From assembly GCA_016841955.1 (NCBI GenBank), contig JAENYE010000004.1, positions 128,697-192,696 of the forward strand: a stretch of DNA of 64,000 nucleotides. The letters run 5' to 3'. This document shows, in pieces, positions 16,709 to 25,218 of this stretch; positions within the stretch are counted from its first letter, which is position 1, and the number at the start of each line of letters is the position of its first letter. The translations under genes were made by a program, and so were the position numbers. The DNA is from Methanobacteriota archaeon (GTDB taxonomy: Archaea > Halobacteriota > Methanomicrobia > Methanomicrobiales > Methanoculleaceae). A model generated the notes under the pieces. The model saw only the letters and a list, made by a program, of their open reading frames with translations, was not told the DNA's origin and made no database searches.

Positions 16709-17707
16709 ATGAGAGATAATCTCCCCGAAAGGGCGGAACATGGCGGCCGGGTGCGCTGGCATCGCACCCGGGAGAAAGGCGAGTTGCTTGATTTCAGCGC
16801 TAACGTGAACCCGTATCCCCCGGAGATCTCCTGGGTTCCGGACCCCTCGGTGCTGAAAGATTACCCGGACGACCGATATGAGACGCTCAAAGAGGTAATC
16901 GGCAGAAAATTCGGGCGCGATGCGGCGGAGGTCACCGTCGGCAACGGATCCGTCGAACTGATCCGCGCGTTCTGTTTTGCCATGCTCGGGGACGGAGATA
17001 CCGCCTATATCGACCCGCCCACGTTTGCCGAGTACGAGATGGCGGTCAGGCTTGCCGGTGCCCGGTGCACCGCCGACGACGGCAGTGCTGCCGTCCGGTT
17101 CCTCTGCAACCCGAACAACCCCACCGGGGCGCTCCATTCCCGCCCTGAAGTCCTCCGGCTGCTTGACAGGGCTGCCGGGCAGGGAACGTGCCTTTTCCTT
17201 GATGAAGCGTTCATCGAACTCTCCGACCCGCGCCAGAGCCTCGCCGACGTCTCCCACGAGAACCTCTTCGTCCTGCGCTCCCTGACAAAGAGCTTCGCCG
17301 TGCCGGGCATCAGGTTCGGATACGGGTTCGGCACGCCCGAACTCATCGAGAAGATAGAGACGGTGCGCCTTCCCTGGACCGTGAACGCGTTCGCCGAGTC
17401 CTTCGCGATCGAGGCCTTCCGGCACTATGACCTGCTCGAAGAGTCACGGGAGCGGATTGCCCGGGAACGGAGCTGGCTCTCCGGCCGGCTGGACGATCTC
17501 GGCCTCACCTACGAGCCTCCGTCTGCAAACTACATCCTGATAGCGGTCCCGGTAGAGGCGGAAGTTCTGGTCGGGCGGCTCCTCTCCCGCGGCATCCTGG
17601 TCCGGGACTGCCGGTCGTTCGGGCTTCCCCGCCACATCCGCGTGGCCGTACGGACCCGGGAAGAGGACAGGCAACTCATCGAGGCGCTTGAAGCATGCTT
17701 GCCCTGA
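16709..17707 (+). CDS. cobD: L-threonine-O-3-phosphate decarboxylase (CobD)
   Basis: A 332-residue PLP enzyme of aminotransferase fold class I. It starts HGGRVRWH and LLDFSANVNPYPPE, a CobD/HisC pattern, and contains CNPNNPTGAL, the Asp/Ala pair LDEAFIEL, and the PLP lysine in LTKSFAVPGIRFGYGFG (about residue 197). CobD makes aminopropanol phosphate for the cobamide nucleotide loop. HisC is the alternative, but the overlapping cobY gene supports the cobalamin role. The ATG lacks a ribosome site. Confidence 0.85.
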   Translation: MRDNLPERAEHGGRVRWHRTREKGELLDFSANVNPYPPEISWVPDPSVLKDYPDDRYETLKEVIGRKFGRDAAEVTVGNGSVELIRAFCFAMLGDGDTAYIDPPTFAEYEMAVRLAGARCTADDGSAAVRFLCNPNNPTGALHSRPEVLRLLDRAAGQGTCLFLDEAFIELSDPRQSLADVSHENLFVLRSLTKSFAVPGIRFGYGFGTPELIEKIETVRLPWTVNAFAESFAIEAFRHYDLLEESRERIARERSWLSGRLDDLGLTYEPPSANYILIAVPVEAEVLVGRLLSRGILVRDCRSFGLPRHIRVAVRTREEDRQLIEALEACLP

Positions 17708-18300
17708 TCATGGCCGGGGGGGAGGGGTCCCGGCTCCGGATGGGCGAGAAGCCGCTCGTTACCATCTGCGAAAGACCGATGCTCTCCTACGTCGTCGATG
17801 CCTTCTCGTCTGCAGGGCACGAGGTGGTCGTGGTCGCCTCCCACCGGACGCCGTTCACCAAAAACTGGTGCCGGGCAAGGGGTTTCCTCCTCTACGAGGC
17901 CGAGGGGCTCGGTTACGTCGAGGATATCCAGGCGGCGGCGGCAGACCTCGGGGAAGAAGGAACGCCCTTCTTCACCTGCGTATCCGACCTCCCCTGCCTT
18001 GCGCCCGATATCATCTCCGGCATCGAAGACGCCTGGCGCCGGGCGGGAGCGCCGGCATGCTCTACGTGGGTGCCCCGCGACCTCTGCGAAGAGCACGGCT
18101 GCCGCACGCAGTACACGGAGACGGTCGACGGCACGCCGGCCTGCCCCGCCGGGATCAACATCCTGACGGCGGGCGATCTCGACGAGCCCCAGGAAGAACT
18201 GCAGCTCCTCCTGCACGACAAAAGACTCGTCTTCAACATCAACACGCGCGAGGAACTGGCGCTGGTGCAGGGGTATCTCTGCCGGAAGCGGGGCGAGTAG
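17695..18300 (+). CDS. cobY: Adenosylcobinamide-phosphate guanylyltransferase (CobY)
   Basis: CobY is the archaeal non-orthologous replacement of CobU and activates cobinamide phosphate with GTP. The 201-residue protein has the nucleotidyltransferase start LALIMAGGEGSRLRMGEKPLV, PMLSYVVDAF, and the metal Asp in CVSDLPCL. NINTREELALVQ at the end is typical. Its ATG overlaps cobD by 13 bases, so these two cobamide genes are translationally coupled. Confidence 0.88.
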   Translation: MLALIMAGGEGSRLRMGEKPLVTICERPMLSYVVDAFSSAGHEVVVVASHRTPFTKNWCRARGFLLYEAEGLGYVEDIQAAAADLGEEGTPFFTCVSDLPCLAPDIISGIEDAWRRAGAPACSTWVPRDLCEEHGCRTQYTETVDGTPACPAGINILTAGDLDEPQEELQLLLHDKRLVFNINTREELALVQGYLCRKRGE

Positions 18301-18720
18301 CCCTGCGGTTGTGCCGGGGCCATGCTGCACGATTGAAGACTTTCAGTCTTCTCGAACCGCGAAGAACGCGAACGTCGGTACGATTGTGGATTACCCCTCT
18401 TCGCGGCTTCGCGTCCCTCGCGTGAAGCCTTGTCAGTCTCTTTGTATGTTATCTCACGCGAAGACGCGAAGAACGCGAAGTCTGGTTGATGGGTGCTAGC
18501 ACTCCCCTCGCACCTTCGGTGCTCAAGTTCCGTTCCTTGCCCGTCGCACTTCTCGGCTTCGCACGAAACAATGATACATGGATCCCCCCTCCCGGGGCGA
18601 GAACAGTGCGCGGCGGCACTCACCCGGGAAAATATCGTCACGGACGGGCAGCAGGGGTAGCGTTCCGGGGAACAGGCACGCGGGGAAACTGTATTATCCG
18701 ACTATCACCAACTCTTATAT
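18301..18720. repeat. Intergenic hairpin-module region (copy B)
   Basis: The 420 bases between cobY and the TIGR00300 gene hold no gene. Two hairpins of the shared plan are present: GAAGACT-ttc-AGTCTTC (18335-18351) and GCACC-ttc-GGTGC (18510-18522), the latter followed by TCAAGTTCCG. Between them are CGCGAAGAACGCGAA-type direct repeats (about 18357-18371 and 18459-18480) and GCGAAGACGCGAAG. The TATA-like CTGTATTATC near 18690-18699 is at leaderless distance from the ATG at 18721. Confidence 0.65.
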
Positions 18721-19950
18721 ATGGATTCCTGCCGGGAAATCGAACTAGAGGGCCATATCATCGACTCAGGCGTCATGACCCTGGTGTTTGACAGGATCAT
18801 GGATATGGGGGGAGAATTCGAGATCCTCACGTTCAATGTCGGGAAACTGAAGACGGACACGAGTTACGCGCGGCTGCGCGTGACGGCACCCAACGACCGG
18901 CAACTCGACGCCATCCTCTCCGAGCTGCACCGGCTCGGCGCACGCACCCCCGAGATCAACGACGTCACCCTCGTACCGGCAGAGGGCGACCGGATCCTTC
19001 CGAAGGGGTTCTATTCGACCACCAACCACCCGACCTTCGTAAAATACCATGACCAATGGCTGCCCGTCGAGCGTATCGAGATGGACTGCCATATCGTGGT
19101 TGATGAGAAGGAGAAGCGGGCGATCTGCACCCCGATATCGAAGATCAAGGCCGGGGATGCCGTCGTCGTCAGCGAGGTAGGGGTCCGGGTGGTCTACCCC
19201 GAGCGGCCGAGGAAGGTCAGTACGTTCGAGTTCATGCACGGGACCGTCTCGTCGGAACGGCCGAGCGAGGTGATCATCGCAAAGATCGCCCGCGAGATCC
19301 TGAAGCTGAAGAAGAGGGGGGAGAAGATCGCGCTCGTCGGCGGCCCCGCCATCGTCCATACGGGAGCGGCCGACGCCCTTGCGAAGATGATACGCGACGG
19401 CTACATCGACGTGCTCTTTGCGGGGAACGCGCTCGCCACCCACGATATCGAGTCCAACCTCTTCGGCACGTCCCTCGGGATGGACGTCCGGACGGGCACG
19501 CTCGTCACCGGCGGGCACAAGCACCACATCTACGCCATCAGCGAGATCATGCGGGCCGGGTCCATCAAGAACGCGGTCGACCAGGGGGTCGTCACCGGGG
19601 GGATCATGTACGAGTGCGTGAAGAAGGGCATCCCGTTCGTGCTCGCCGGCTCCATCCGGGACGACGGACCGCTCCCCGACACGATCACGGACGTCGTGGA
19701 GGCGCAGGACGCCATGCGCCGTCACATCCACGACGTCGGGATGGTTGTGATGGTCGGGACGCTCCTCCACTCGATCGCCGTCGGGAACTGCCTCCCCTCA
19801 TACGTCAAGACCGTCTGCGTCGATATCAATCCCGCATCGGTGACGAAACTGATGGACAGGGGCACGACACAGGCGATCGGCGTCGTGAGCGACGCAGGAA
19901 CGTTCCTCCCGCTGCTCGAGAAGCAGCTGGAGGAACAGGGGAACTGTTAA
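18721..19950 (+). CDS. TIGR00300 family enzyme (possible alternate-type ornithine cyclodeaminase)
   Basis: A 409-residue archaeal protein of the TIGR00300 (LOR/SDH-like) family. The N-terminal domain is REIELEGHIIDSGVMTLVFDRIMDMGGEFEIL; the C-terminal part has LVGGPAIVHTGAADALAKM (NAD-type binding) and the conserved GGHKHHIYAISEIMRAGSI, AGSIRDDGPLPD and VCVDINPASVTKLMDRG. A methanococcal homologue has been studied as an alternate ornithine cyclodeaminase; equivalence here is inference. The mRNA is probably leaderless. Its stop overlaps that of RaSEA on the other strand. Confidence 0.85.
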   Translation: MDSCREIELEGHIIDSGVMTLVFDRIMDMGGEFEILTFNVGKLKTDTSYARLRVTAPNDRQLDAILSELHRLGARTPEINDVTLVPAEGDRILPKGFYSTTNHPTFVKYHDQWLPVERIEMDCHIVVDEKEKRAICTPISKIKAGDAVVVSEVGVRVVYPERPRKVSTFEFMHGTVSSERPSEVIIAKIAREILKLKKRGEKIALVGGPAIVHTGAADALAKMIRDGYIDVLFAGNALATHDIESNLFGTSLGMDVRTGTLVTGGHKHHIYAISEIMRAGSIKNAVDQGVVTGGIMYECVKKGIPFVLAGSIRDDGPLPDTITDVVEAQDAMRRHIHDVGMVVMVGTLLHSIAVGNCLPSYVKTVCVDINPASVTKLMDRGTTQAIGVVSDAGTFLPLLEKQLEEQGNC

Positions 19951-20933
19951 CGGGTGAGCGGCATACAGAACGGCTCTTCCCGGTCCAGCACGAACTCCCA
20001 CTCTTCTTTGCACCCGCATTCCGTCTCTCTCAAGGCGCGCAGGAGCCCGACGTCGCCGGTCAGCGAATAGTCGCCGATCCCCTTCACGATCGGGCCGTCG
20101 CAGGCACCGCAGTTGTGCGGCCCCCGGGTCTGCCCGCCGCCGACGGGGTCGCAGAGGACATGCACCGGCGATCCGATCAGCACCTCAAGGACGCTCCAGA
20201 GATACGGAGGCCGGTACGCGTGCTGTTTCCAGAGGCGTTCGACCTCGGTCCTGCTCTGGACGGTGCAGAGGTTCATGGAGATGCTGTCCGCAACGGAGGC
20301 GACGTCCCTGATGGAGCGTATCATATCGTCGCGCGCCTCGCGTTCGGTCAGGAACGGCGGTTTCATCAGCAGGTAGGCCTTCATGTCCGCGCCGGCGGCG
20401 TGCGCAACATCTGCGGCGCGAAGGAAATCGGCATACGAGAACCCCTTGTCGATGCTCCTCTCCCTGATGACGTCGTTCGTGGTCTCGAGGCCCACGGCGA
20501 CAGAGAGCGGTCTGGCCCAGGCGCCGGTATCGATGCCCTCCCGGAACTCCCGGAGAACGTCGGCATCGACGTACTCGGGCCGTGTCTCGGCGATCACGAC
20601 CTTGCCCCGGAACGCCTCCGCGACGGCGCGCCGGACGGCGGGGGGGACCTCGTCGGGGTCGAAGAAACTCCCCGACGTGAAGATCTTGAGCACCTGGTAG
20701 TCCTCGTCGTGGAAGTTCTCCTTCACCCAGCGCACCTGGCGGACCAACCGTTCGGCGAGTTCGTCCCGGGGGAGGTCCGGGTAGCGCTCGTGCCGGTAGC
20801 CGCACATGCGGCACCGGTTCCAGGAACACCCGCCGCTCCGAAAGATTACCGTCAGCGTATCGAGGATCCGCCCATCATAGAGGTCTTTCCCCCGCCAGGA
20901 CGCCAGCGGCTTCTCGGTTAATTTGGATAGCAT
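19947..20933 (-). CDS. Archaeosine biosynthesis radical SAM protein RaSEA
   Basis: RaSEA works with the lysine-transferring ArcS to turn preQ0-lysine tRNA into archaeosine at position 15. The 328-residue protein has the cluster motif CSWNRCRMCGY (about residues 36-46) and the family segments IFTSGSFFDPDEVP, ETRPEYV, VGLETTNDVIRERSIDKGF and KAYLLMKPP. Late cysteines (HNCGACDGP, ECGC) may hold another metal. GAGGTATA precedes the ATG at 20933. Only 28 bases separate it from the divergent surface-protein gene. Confidence 0.88.
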   Translation of the reverse strand: MLSKLTEKPLASWRGKDLYDGRILDTLTVIFRSGGCSWNRCRMCGYRHERYPDLPRDELAERLVRQVRWVKENFHDEDYQVLKIFTSGSFFDPDEVPPAVRRAVAEAFRGKVVIAETRPEYVDADVLREFREGIDTGAWARPLSVAVGLETTNDVIRERSIDKGFSYADFLRAADVAHAAGADMKAYLLMKPPFLTEREARDDMIRSIRDVASVADSISMNLCTVQSRTEVERLWKQHAYRPPYLWSVLEVLIGSPVHVLCDPVGGGQTRGPHNCGACDGPIVKGIGDYSLTGDVGLLRALRETECGCKEEWEFVLDREEPFCMPLTR

Positions 20934-20961
20934 TATACCTCATATTCGTTGATGTACTGGT

Positions 20962-22047
20962 ATGAAAAGGATCGCATGGCTGACGCTCATCGCCGCGATG
21001 ATGCTCGTCGGTACGGCATCAGCCGCATACGTCGCAATCAGTGCTCCACAGACGGTATACGTCGGCGATTCGCTCAAAGTCACAGGTACCACGATCGTGG
21101 GGGGTCTCCCCAAACCTTCGCTCGACCCCGGGTTCAGCACGGAGATTATCCTGTATTATGCCCAGTCCGCAAAGCGGGAAGTAGGCCGACAGACGATCGT
21201 CGTCCAGGAGGACGGGTCGTTCTCAGCGAGATTCGAGACCGAGGGCCTGAAGGCAGGGCTGTACTCGATCGAACTCGTCGATCCCACGCTGTCCACCTTC
21301 GGGAGCAGTTCGACGAAACAGCGTACGGTCACACTGGTCGACCGGTCGGGGATTCTCACGATGTCCTCCCCGCTCAATCAGGACTTCGACGGCAGCCTCG
21401 ATCTCCGGGGTTCGATCGGTGAGATCGGGGACGCGGGCGTGCGAATTCTGATCGAGCACGACGGCTTAATCGTTTACGGGCCGGAGTATTTCGCGACCGA
21501 CAAGAACGGAGCGTTCTATGCGGAAGTACCCATCTCCGAGGGAGGCTCGTACGAGGTCACTTTCTCCGACACCAAAGGTTACATCGGCGCCGTCGTATTT
21601 GTGGTGACGGGCACGCCGGGACCGACGGGGACGCCGGCGATGATCTCCGCCATTTCCCCCGCCACCCGGTCCGCCCCGGCGTACTTCGAGGTCGACACCC
21701 GGAGCGGCACGGTGACGATCGCGACCTCGGCCGGGATCGACTGGGTGGTCGAGTACATCGACGAGGATGACAACCTCCGTAAGGTGAATAATAAGGGCAT
21801 GCTCGAGGCCGAGACCGTGGAGGTTGCCGCACGGGGAGGTCCGGTCTACGTCAAGGTCTACCCCATGAGTTACAACGACAGCGGAACGGTGCAGGTCTCG
21901 GCCGCGAATGCGGATTCGGTCACGGTGAGCCAGACCGCGCCCGGCCTCTTCGGGGACGCGACCCCCACCCCCGCCCAGGCTGCACCGGTCCCGGCGGTCC
22001 TGGCACTCCTTGCCCTTCTCGCCGTCGTCTTCTCGCGCCGGGGATGA
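20962..22047 (+). CDS. Surface-anchored secreted protein with C-terminal sorting-type tail
   Basis: A 361-residue exported protein. It has a signal peptide (RIAWLTLIAAMMLVGTASA), a long strand-rich extracellular part with Ig-like segments (VYVGDSLKVTGTT, SLDLRGSIGEIGDAGVRILIEHDG, GGSYEVTFSDTKGYIG), a Pro/Thr linker (DATPTPAQAAPVP) and a C-terminal helix AVLALLALLAVVFSRRG. Linker, helix and RR end resemble archaeal CTERM/archaeosortase-type or S-layer-type anchors. Function beyond the surface location is unknown. A TATA element at about 20931-20938, inside the RaSEA start, would give a leaderless mRNA. Confidence 0.75.
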   Translation: MKRIAWLTLIAAMMLVGTASAAYVAISAPQTVYVGDSLKVTGTTIVGGLPKPSLDPGFSTEIILYYAQSAKREVGRQTIVVQEDGSFSARFETEGLKAGLYSIELVDPTLSTFGSSSTKQRTVTLVDRSGILTMSSPLNQDFDGSLDLRGSIGEIGDAGVRILIEHDGLIVYGPEYFATDKNGAFYAEVPISEGGSYEVTFSDTKGYIGAVVFVVTGTPGPTGTPAMISAISPATRSAPAYFEVDTRSGTVTIATSAGIDWVVEYIDEDDNLRKVNNKGMLEAETVEVAARGGPVYVKVYPMSYNDSGTVQVSAANADSVTVSQTAPGLFGDATPTPAQAAPVPAVLALLALLAVVFSRRG

Positions 22048-22087
22048 ACAACCTTTTTTTCGTCAGGCGACCAATAGGTAAAGGCGA

Positions 22088-22172
22088 GCCGGGATAGTCT
22101 AGTCCGGGAAGGCGGTGGCCTTGAAAGCCACTGGTGCCTGGCACCTCGGGAGTTCAAATCTCCCTCCCGGCG
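22088..22172 (+). tRNA. tRNA-Ser (TGA anticodon)
   Basis: An 85-base type II tRNA with a long variable arm. The acceptor stem pairs GCCGGGA with TCCCGGC, the anticodon arm is GTGGCCTTGAAAGCCAC with TGA in the loop, the variable arm is TGGTGCCTGGCACC, and the T arm is GGGAGTTCAAATCTCCC. No CCA is encoded. A broken integrase starts 61 bases downstream, as expected if an element once inserted at this tRNA. Confidence 0.95.
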
Positions 22173-22232
22173 CTCACTATTTATAATCCGAACCGCGGCG
22201 AAAAGCATGGCCCTTTCTTCTGACCCTCTTTC

Positions 22233-22498
22233 ATGCAGAGCTTAGCCGCACTGCCTGTTAAGGACCGAGAATTCCATCGTGCCGAAGGAGTCTACGCGTA
22301 CAACTCAATCGCCCGTGGACTCGAGGAAGGCTCGAGAAGAGTGACGTCGATCTCATCGAAGAATTTATCGCCGAACTCAAGGCGCAGAGGGGCATCGGCA
22401 CTCTCCGGGCAAACAAGATCGTCTGCGTCCTCGTCAACCGGCGCCGCTTTATCGGCCCGTACCGCGACGATATCGCCGGGCGGTGTAAAAGGGGTTAG
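22233..22498 (+). pseudogene. Truncated, frameshifted tyrosine integrase (N-terminal fragment)
   Basis: Frame 22233 reads REFHRAEGVYAYNSIARGLEEG. After a one-base shift at about 22329-22331 the next frame reads LEKSDVDLIEEFIAELKAQRG, RANKIVCVLVNRRRFIGPYRDD and then stops at 22496-22498. Joined by one extra base this gives the core-binding N-terminal domain of an archaeal phage-type integrase (helices then RRFIGPYR). The catalytic C-terminal domain with the Arg-His-Tyr residues is missing. Position just behind tRNA-Ser supports an integrase origin. Family assignment is by pattern only. Confidence 0.6.
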
Positions 22499-22812
22499 AT
22501 GATCTTTGTACCCCAGAGCGTACTCTCGTAGCGTTGGGCCTTCTCGCTTCCCCGGATGCAGTAGAACTGGTATTTCAGGCCCATCTTTTCATGTACCGGG
22601 CAGGTGGGACATAGACAGCTCTTCTCTTCGGAAATGCACATGAAACTCTTCCCGGTAGAGCAGAAGAGGCGTTCGTCTGCATTCTTCGCACAGGAGGTAT
22701 ACGTCGGGCAGCCGGGGCAGATGCATGCCGCACGGTTGCTCTCCACCATCTTCACCTGCTCTTCGGGCGGCATCTCCCGCATCTTCTGCATCAGCATCTC
22801 GAACTTGTCCAT
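22495..22812 (-). CDS. DUF2769 cysteine-rich protein
   Basis: A 105-residue protein with the DUF2769 layout: CICPGCPTYTSC, then LFCSTGKSFMC, CLCPTCPVHEKMGL and FYCIRG. The eight or more cysteines in CxCxxCP pairs suggest a metal or iron-sulfur site. An N-terminal amphipathic helix MQKMREMPPEEQVKMVE precedes it. GAGGAACG lies upstream of the ATG. Function unknown. Its stop overlaps the end of the integrase fragment, and two more DUF2769 modules follow within 1 kb. Confidence 0.82.
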   Translation of the reverse strand: MDKFEMLMQKMREMPPEEQVKMVESNRAACICPGCPTYTSCAKNADERLFCSTGKSFMCISEEKSCLCPTCPVHEKMGLKYQFYCIRGSEKAQRYESTLWGTKII

Positions 22813-22992
22813 AGGCGTTCCTCGCGCCCATAGTGGGGCAGGGATTATTTAAAATCATCTGCTCTGCTCCAGGACCGGAGCAGGGCTTACCCGATGCACG
22901 ATCAACTCCCTCGCAGAACCCCGCTCCCCCAAAACGTCCATTAAATATCGAGCAGGAATACACAGTGTCCAGAACACGTCACGAAGAAGAAG

Positions 22993-23181
22993 ATGATGGA
23001 GGAATACCCGAACTTCGGGACGGATCTGCTCAACCCCGATTTCGTCGAGTATGCGGAGGCCTGCGGAGCGGTGGGTATCCGGGTTGATACGCCCGAAGCG
23101 CTCGCCCCGGCTGTCGGGGAGGCTGTCAGGATGAATGTGCCCGTCGTCGTCGATGTGGAGACCGATCCGCGCCGGTTCTGA
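22993..23181 (+). pseudogene. C-terminal fragment of a thiamine-diphosphate enzyme (acetolactate synthase-like)
   Basis: The 62-residue frame reads FGTDLLNPDFVEYAEACGAVGIRVDTPEAL, then VRMNVPVVVDVETDP. This matches the end of the C-terminal TPP-binding domain of the acetolactate synthase/pyruvate oxidase family: the NPDFVxYAEACGxxGxRV helix-strand and the terminal PVVVDVxVDP strand. The TPP motif GDG...NN that normally lies upstream is absent, so this is a remnant, not an enzyme. Frame from the ATGATG at 22993; no upstream extension restores the domain. Confidence 0.65.
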
Positions 23182-23273
23182 AAAATGGAGGGGCCGGCCG
23201 TTTTGCCGGCCGAAACGCCCGGTTCAGGCCATCCCCGCGGTATGGTCGATCGACGGACCGAACGCCGGGAAGG

Positions 23274-23378
23274 TCAGGACGTTGCGGACGTTCGCCCATA
23301 TGTGGGGCAGTTCTTACAGAGACACATCTCAAGAATCATCTTCTTCGTTGCTTCCAGTTCTTCAGGACTTATCTCCAT
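23274..23378 (-). pseudogene. Truncated DUF2769 module (34 residues)
   Basis: The minus-strand frame starts at ATG 23376-23378 after a GAGAGGT ribosome site and reads EISPEELEATKKMILEMCLCKNCPTYG, then stops after RTSATS. This is the amphipathic helix plus first cysteine group of DUF2769; the second half is missing. It begins 14 bases beyond the stop of the sugar-dehydrogenase/DUF2769 fusion and is therefore probably transcribed with it. It may be a partial duplication or a small protein in its own right. Confidence 0.55.
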
Positions 23379-23392
23379 CGTTCATACCTCTC

Positions 23393-24679
23393 TTACTCAC
23401 AATAATACATTCCGGACAGCCTGTACTTGCTGGTCACCGGGCACTCGCCACATAAACACCCTTTCCGTTCAACCTCACATTCCGAGGCCCCGCGGGAACA
23501 GAAGAGGATCTGCATTTTGCTCCGCATGCACAGGTTGTACGAGGGGCAGTTTTTGCAGATGCACAGGTTCTGGTTCTCTTCCGTATAGGGAACCGCACCC
23601 GGCTTCACGGGTCTCTCCGGGCTGACCCGGAAGATATGGCCGGCCGGCCCGGGGCCTGATTCGCCCGGTTCGCCGTGCAGATCGGTGAAGTACAGGCCGT
23701 CGCGGCAGAACGTCAGCCCGCAGGGGCTTGCGGGGCCGTTGCCGATGTACTTCACGAACTCATCGTACGATCTGACGCCCTGATCGTCGATTCGCAGCTT
23801 CACGATCTTTTTGCCCTTGATCGCCGGTCCCAGAACGGACGCCGACCCGAAGAGCGCCACGAAGAGCTCGTCATCGTACTCGGAGGGGAACTGCCCGCCC
23901 TGCATGAACGCCAGCGCCGTCGGTGCCTGGGTGTAATGCCACCAGAATAGGGAACCTTTCCGCATCGTCTCCGGCCACCCGTAGTTGCCGCCGGCCTCGA
24001 TCTTCGCGATCCGGTCATCGATCTCAGGGCCATTGTCGGTGATGTACAGGGCATTGTCACTCTTGCGCCAGGTCGCACCGAAGGGGTTTCTCACCCCTCT
24101 GGCGAATACATAGCTGCCCGGATAAGGGTTGTCGTCGGGGATCGAGCCGTCCGTGTTCATCCGGAGGATCTTGCCCCGCATATCCTGCTCGTCTTGGGCA
24201 ACCTCCGGGCGGAGCATGCCGTCGCCGACGTTCACGTAGAGCTTGCCGTCCGGCCCGATGGTCACGGTCTGGATCTGGTGGGCCGCCCTCACCGACGGGA
24301 TGTTGTCGATGAGCGTGGTCATCGAATCCATCGTAATGCCGTCACTGCTCGACGTCCGCACCAGTTTTGCCTTGACCCCACCACCAGGCTCCTCGTAGAG
24401 CATGGAGAGGCAGAGGTCGCCGCTCGCGGGGTCCACGCAGATGCCAATGAGTCCCGACTCGCCGGTACCGGGAAATTTGTAGTCAGGTTCGTAATTCAGC
24501 AGGTTTTTCGCATAGGTGTGCATCACATGGTCGTTGGTAATGACCTTCACCGTACCGTAGAGCTCGGCGATATACACGAGCGGGTTTTCCGGATCTTCTC
24601 CCGGATCAGGGACAAATGCGAGGTTTACCGGCAGATCCAGGCCTGATGCCACGCATTCAAGCTTGAAGCCGGGAAACAC
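23393..24679 (-). CDS. PQQ-type sugar dehydrogenase-like beta-propeller fused to DUF2769
   Basis: About 428 residues. Residues 1-355 form a six-bladed propeller of the soluble glucose/aldose dehydrogenase (GSDH) type, with LPVNLAFVPD, GESGLIGICVDP, AHQIQTVTIGPDGKLYVNVGDG, GKILRMNTDGSIPDDNP and ARGVRNPFGATW. After residue 355 comes a DUF2769 module: CICKNCPSYNLC, FCSRG, CLCGECPVTSKYRLSGMYYC. Methanogens are not known to make PQQ, so the dehydrogenase activity is doubtful. The first start is GTG 24679 with no clear ribosome site; an A7 run at 24685-24691 may hide a frameshift. Confidence 0.8.
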   Translation of the reverse strand: MFPGFKLECVASGLDLPVNLAFVPDPGEDPENPLVYIAELYGTVKVITNDHVMHTYAKNLLNYEPDYKFPGTGESGLIGICVDPASGDLCLSMLYEEPGGGVKAKLVRTSSSDGITMDSMTTLIDNIPSVRAAHQIQTVTIGPDGKLYVNVGDGMLRPEVAQDEQDMRGKILRMNTDGSIPDDNPYPGSYVFARGVRNPFGATWRKSDNALYITDNGPEIDDRIAKIEAGGNYGWPETMRKGSLFWWHYTQAPTALAFMQGGQFPSEYDDELFVALFGSASVLGPAIKGKKIVKLRIDDQGVRSYDEFVKYIGNGPASPCGLTFCRDGLYFTDLHGEPGESGPGPAGHIFRVSPERPVKPGAVPYTEENQNLCICKNCPSYNLCMRSKMQILFCSRGASECEVERKGCLCGECPVTSKYRLSGMYYCE

Positions 24680-25218
24680 CCACCAGTTTTTTTCGGGTCC
24701 TCCTGCGATGCCGCACTCCTCCTCTCAGGGTATGGAGGGGTTTTCATGTGACGCCTGTATAAAAATGGTTGGGATGAATACTCCGATTCGGGGGATGTTC
24801 CCGGTTTCGGTGCGATGCAAAAGATCCGAGTGGCATGATGTACCGGATGGGAGAGAGGCAGTCCAGGTATCGCCAGTCACGCTTCTGAGCATCGCACTCC
24901 CCATTTGTCCCCAACTCGCACCGTAGGAACGGCGTCCCCCTAAACGGAGTTCGAGCATCGAAGGTGCGAGTTGCGTAGCCCGGTGGGAATCCGTGTCTGG
25001 GGGTCTGCAAGCACCAAAGATGTGTGCGGAACGGAGTCCGAGCAGATTGAAAGGCTTCGGGTCACGGCTTCCCGAAGGGAAAAAGAATATGATTACCGCT
25101 GTACGAGTCGCGACCGGCCAAAGGGAAGAAGCGGTGAGAGGATCGCACCCTCCCGATGCTCACCGCCTCTCCCGCACGGGCCGGGGAAATAACTCCGGCA
25201 GAGGCCATCAAAAATGTT
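24680..25218. repeat. Intergenic region with one hairpin module (copy C)
   Basis: About 540 bases without a supported gene. Reading frames here have no family resemblance. At 24945-24970 lies CGGAGTTCGAG followed by GCATC-gaa-GGTGC, the same plan as other arrays with one G-T mismatch in the stem. TATA-like TTTTTATACAG (minus, about 24758-24768) lies upstream of ATG 24747, a possible original start of the propeller gene. Confidence 0.5.

Noticed and set aside
16709-17707. Histidinol-phosphate aminotransferase hisC
   Set aside because: Fold is the same, but the overlap with cobY and the N-terminal HGG pattern fit CobD better.
22088-22172. tRNA-Leu
   Set aside because: The long variable arm fits both, but the anticodon loop CTTGAAA gives TGA, which is serine.
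23393-24679. True glucose dehydrogenase
   Set aside because: The fold matches, but methanogens are not known to make PQQ, so only a dehydrogenase-like propeller is claimed.
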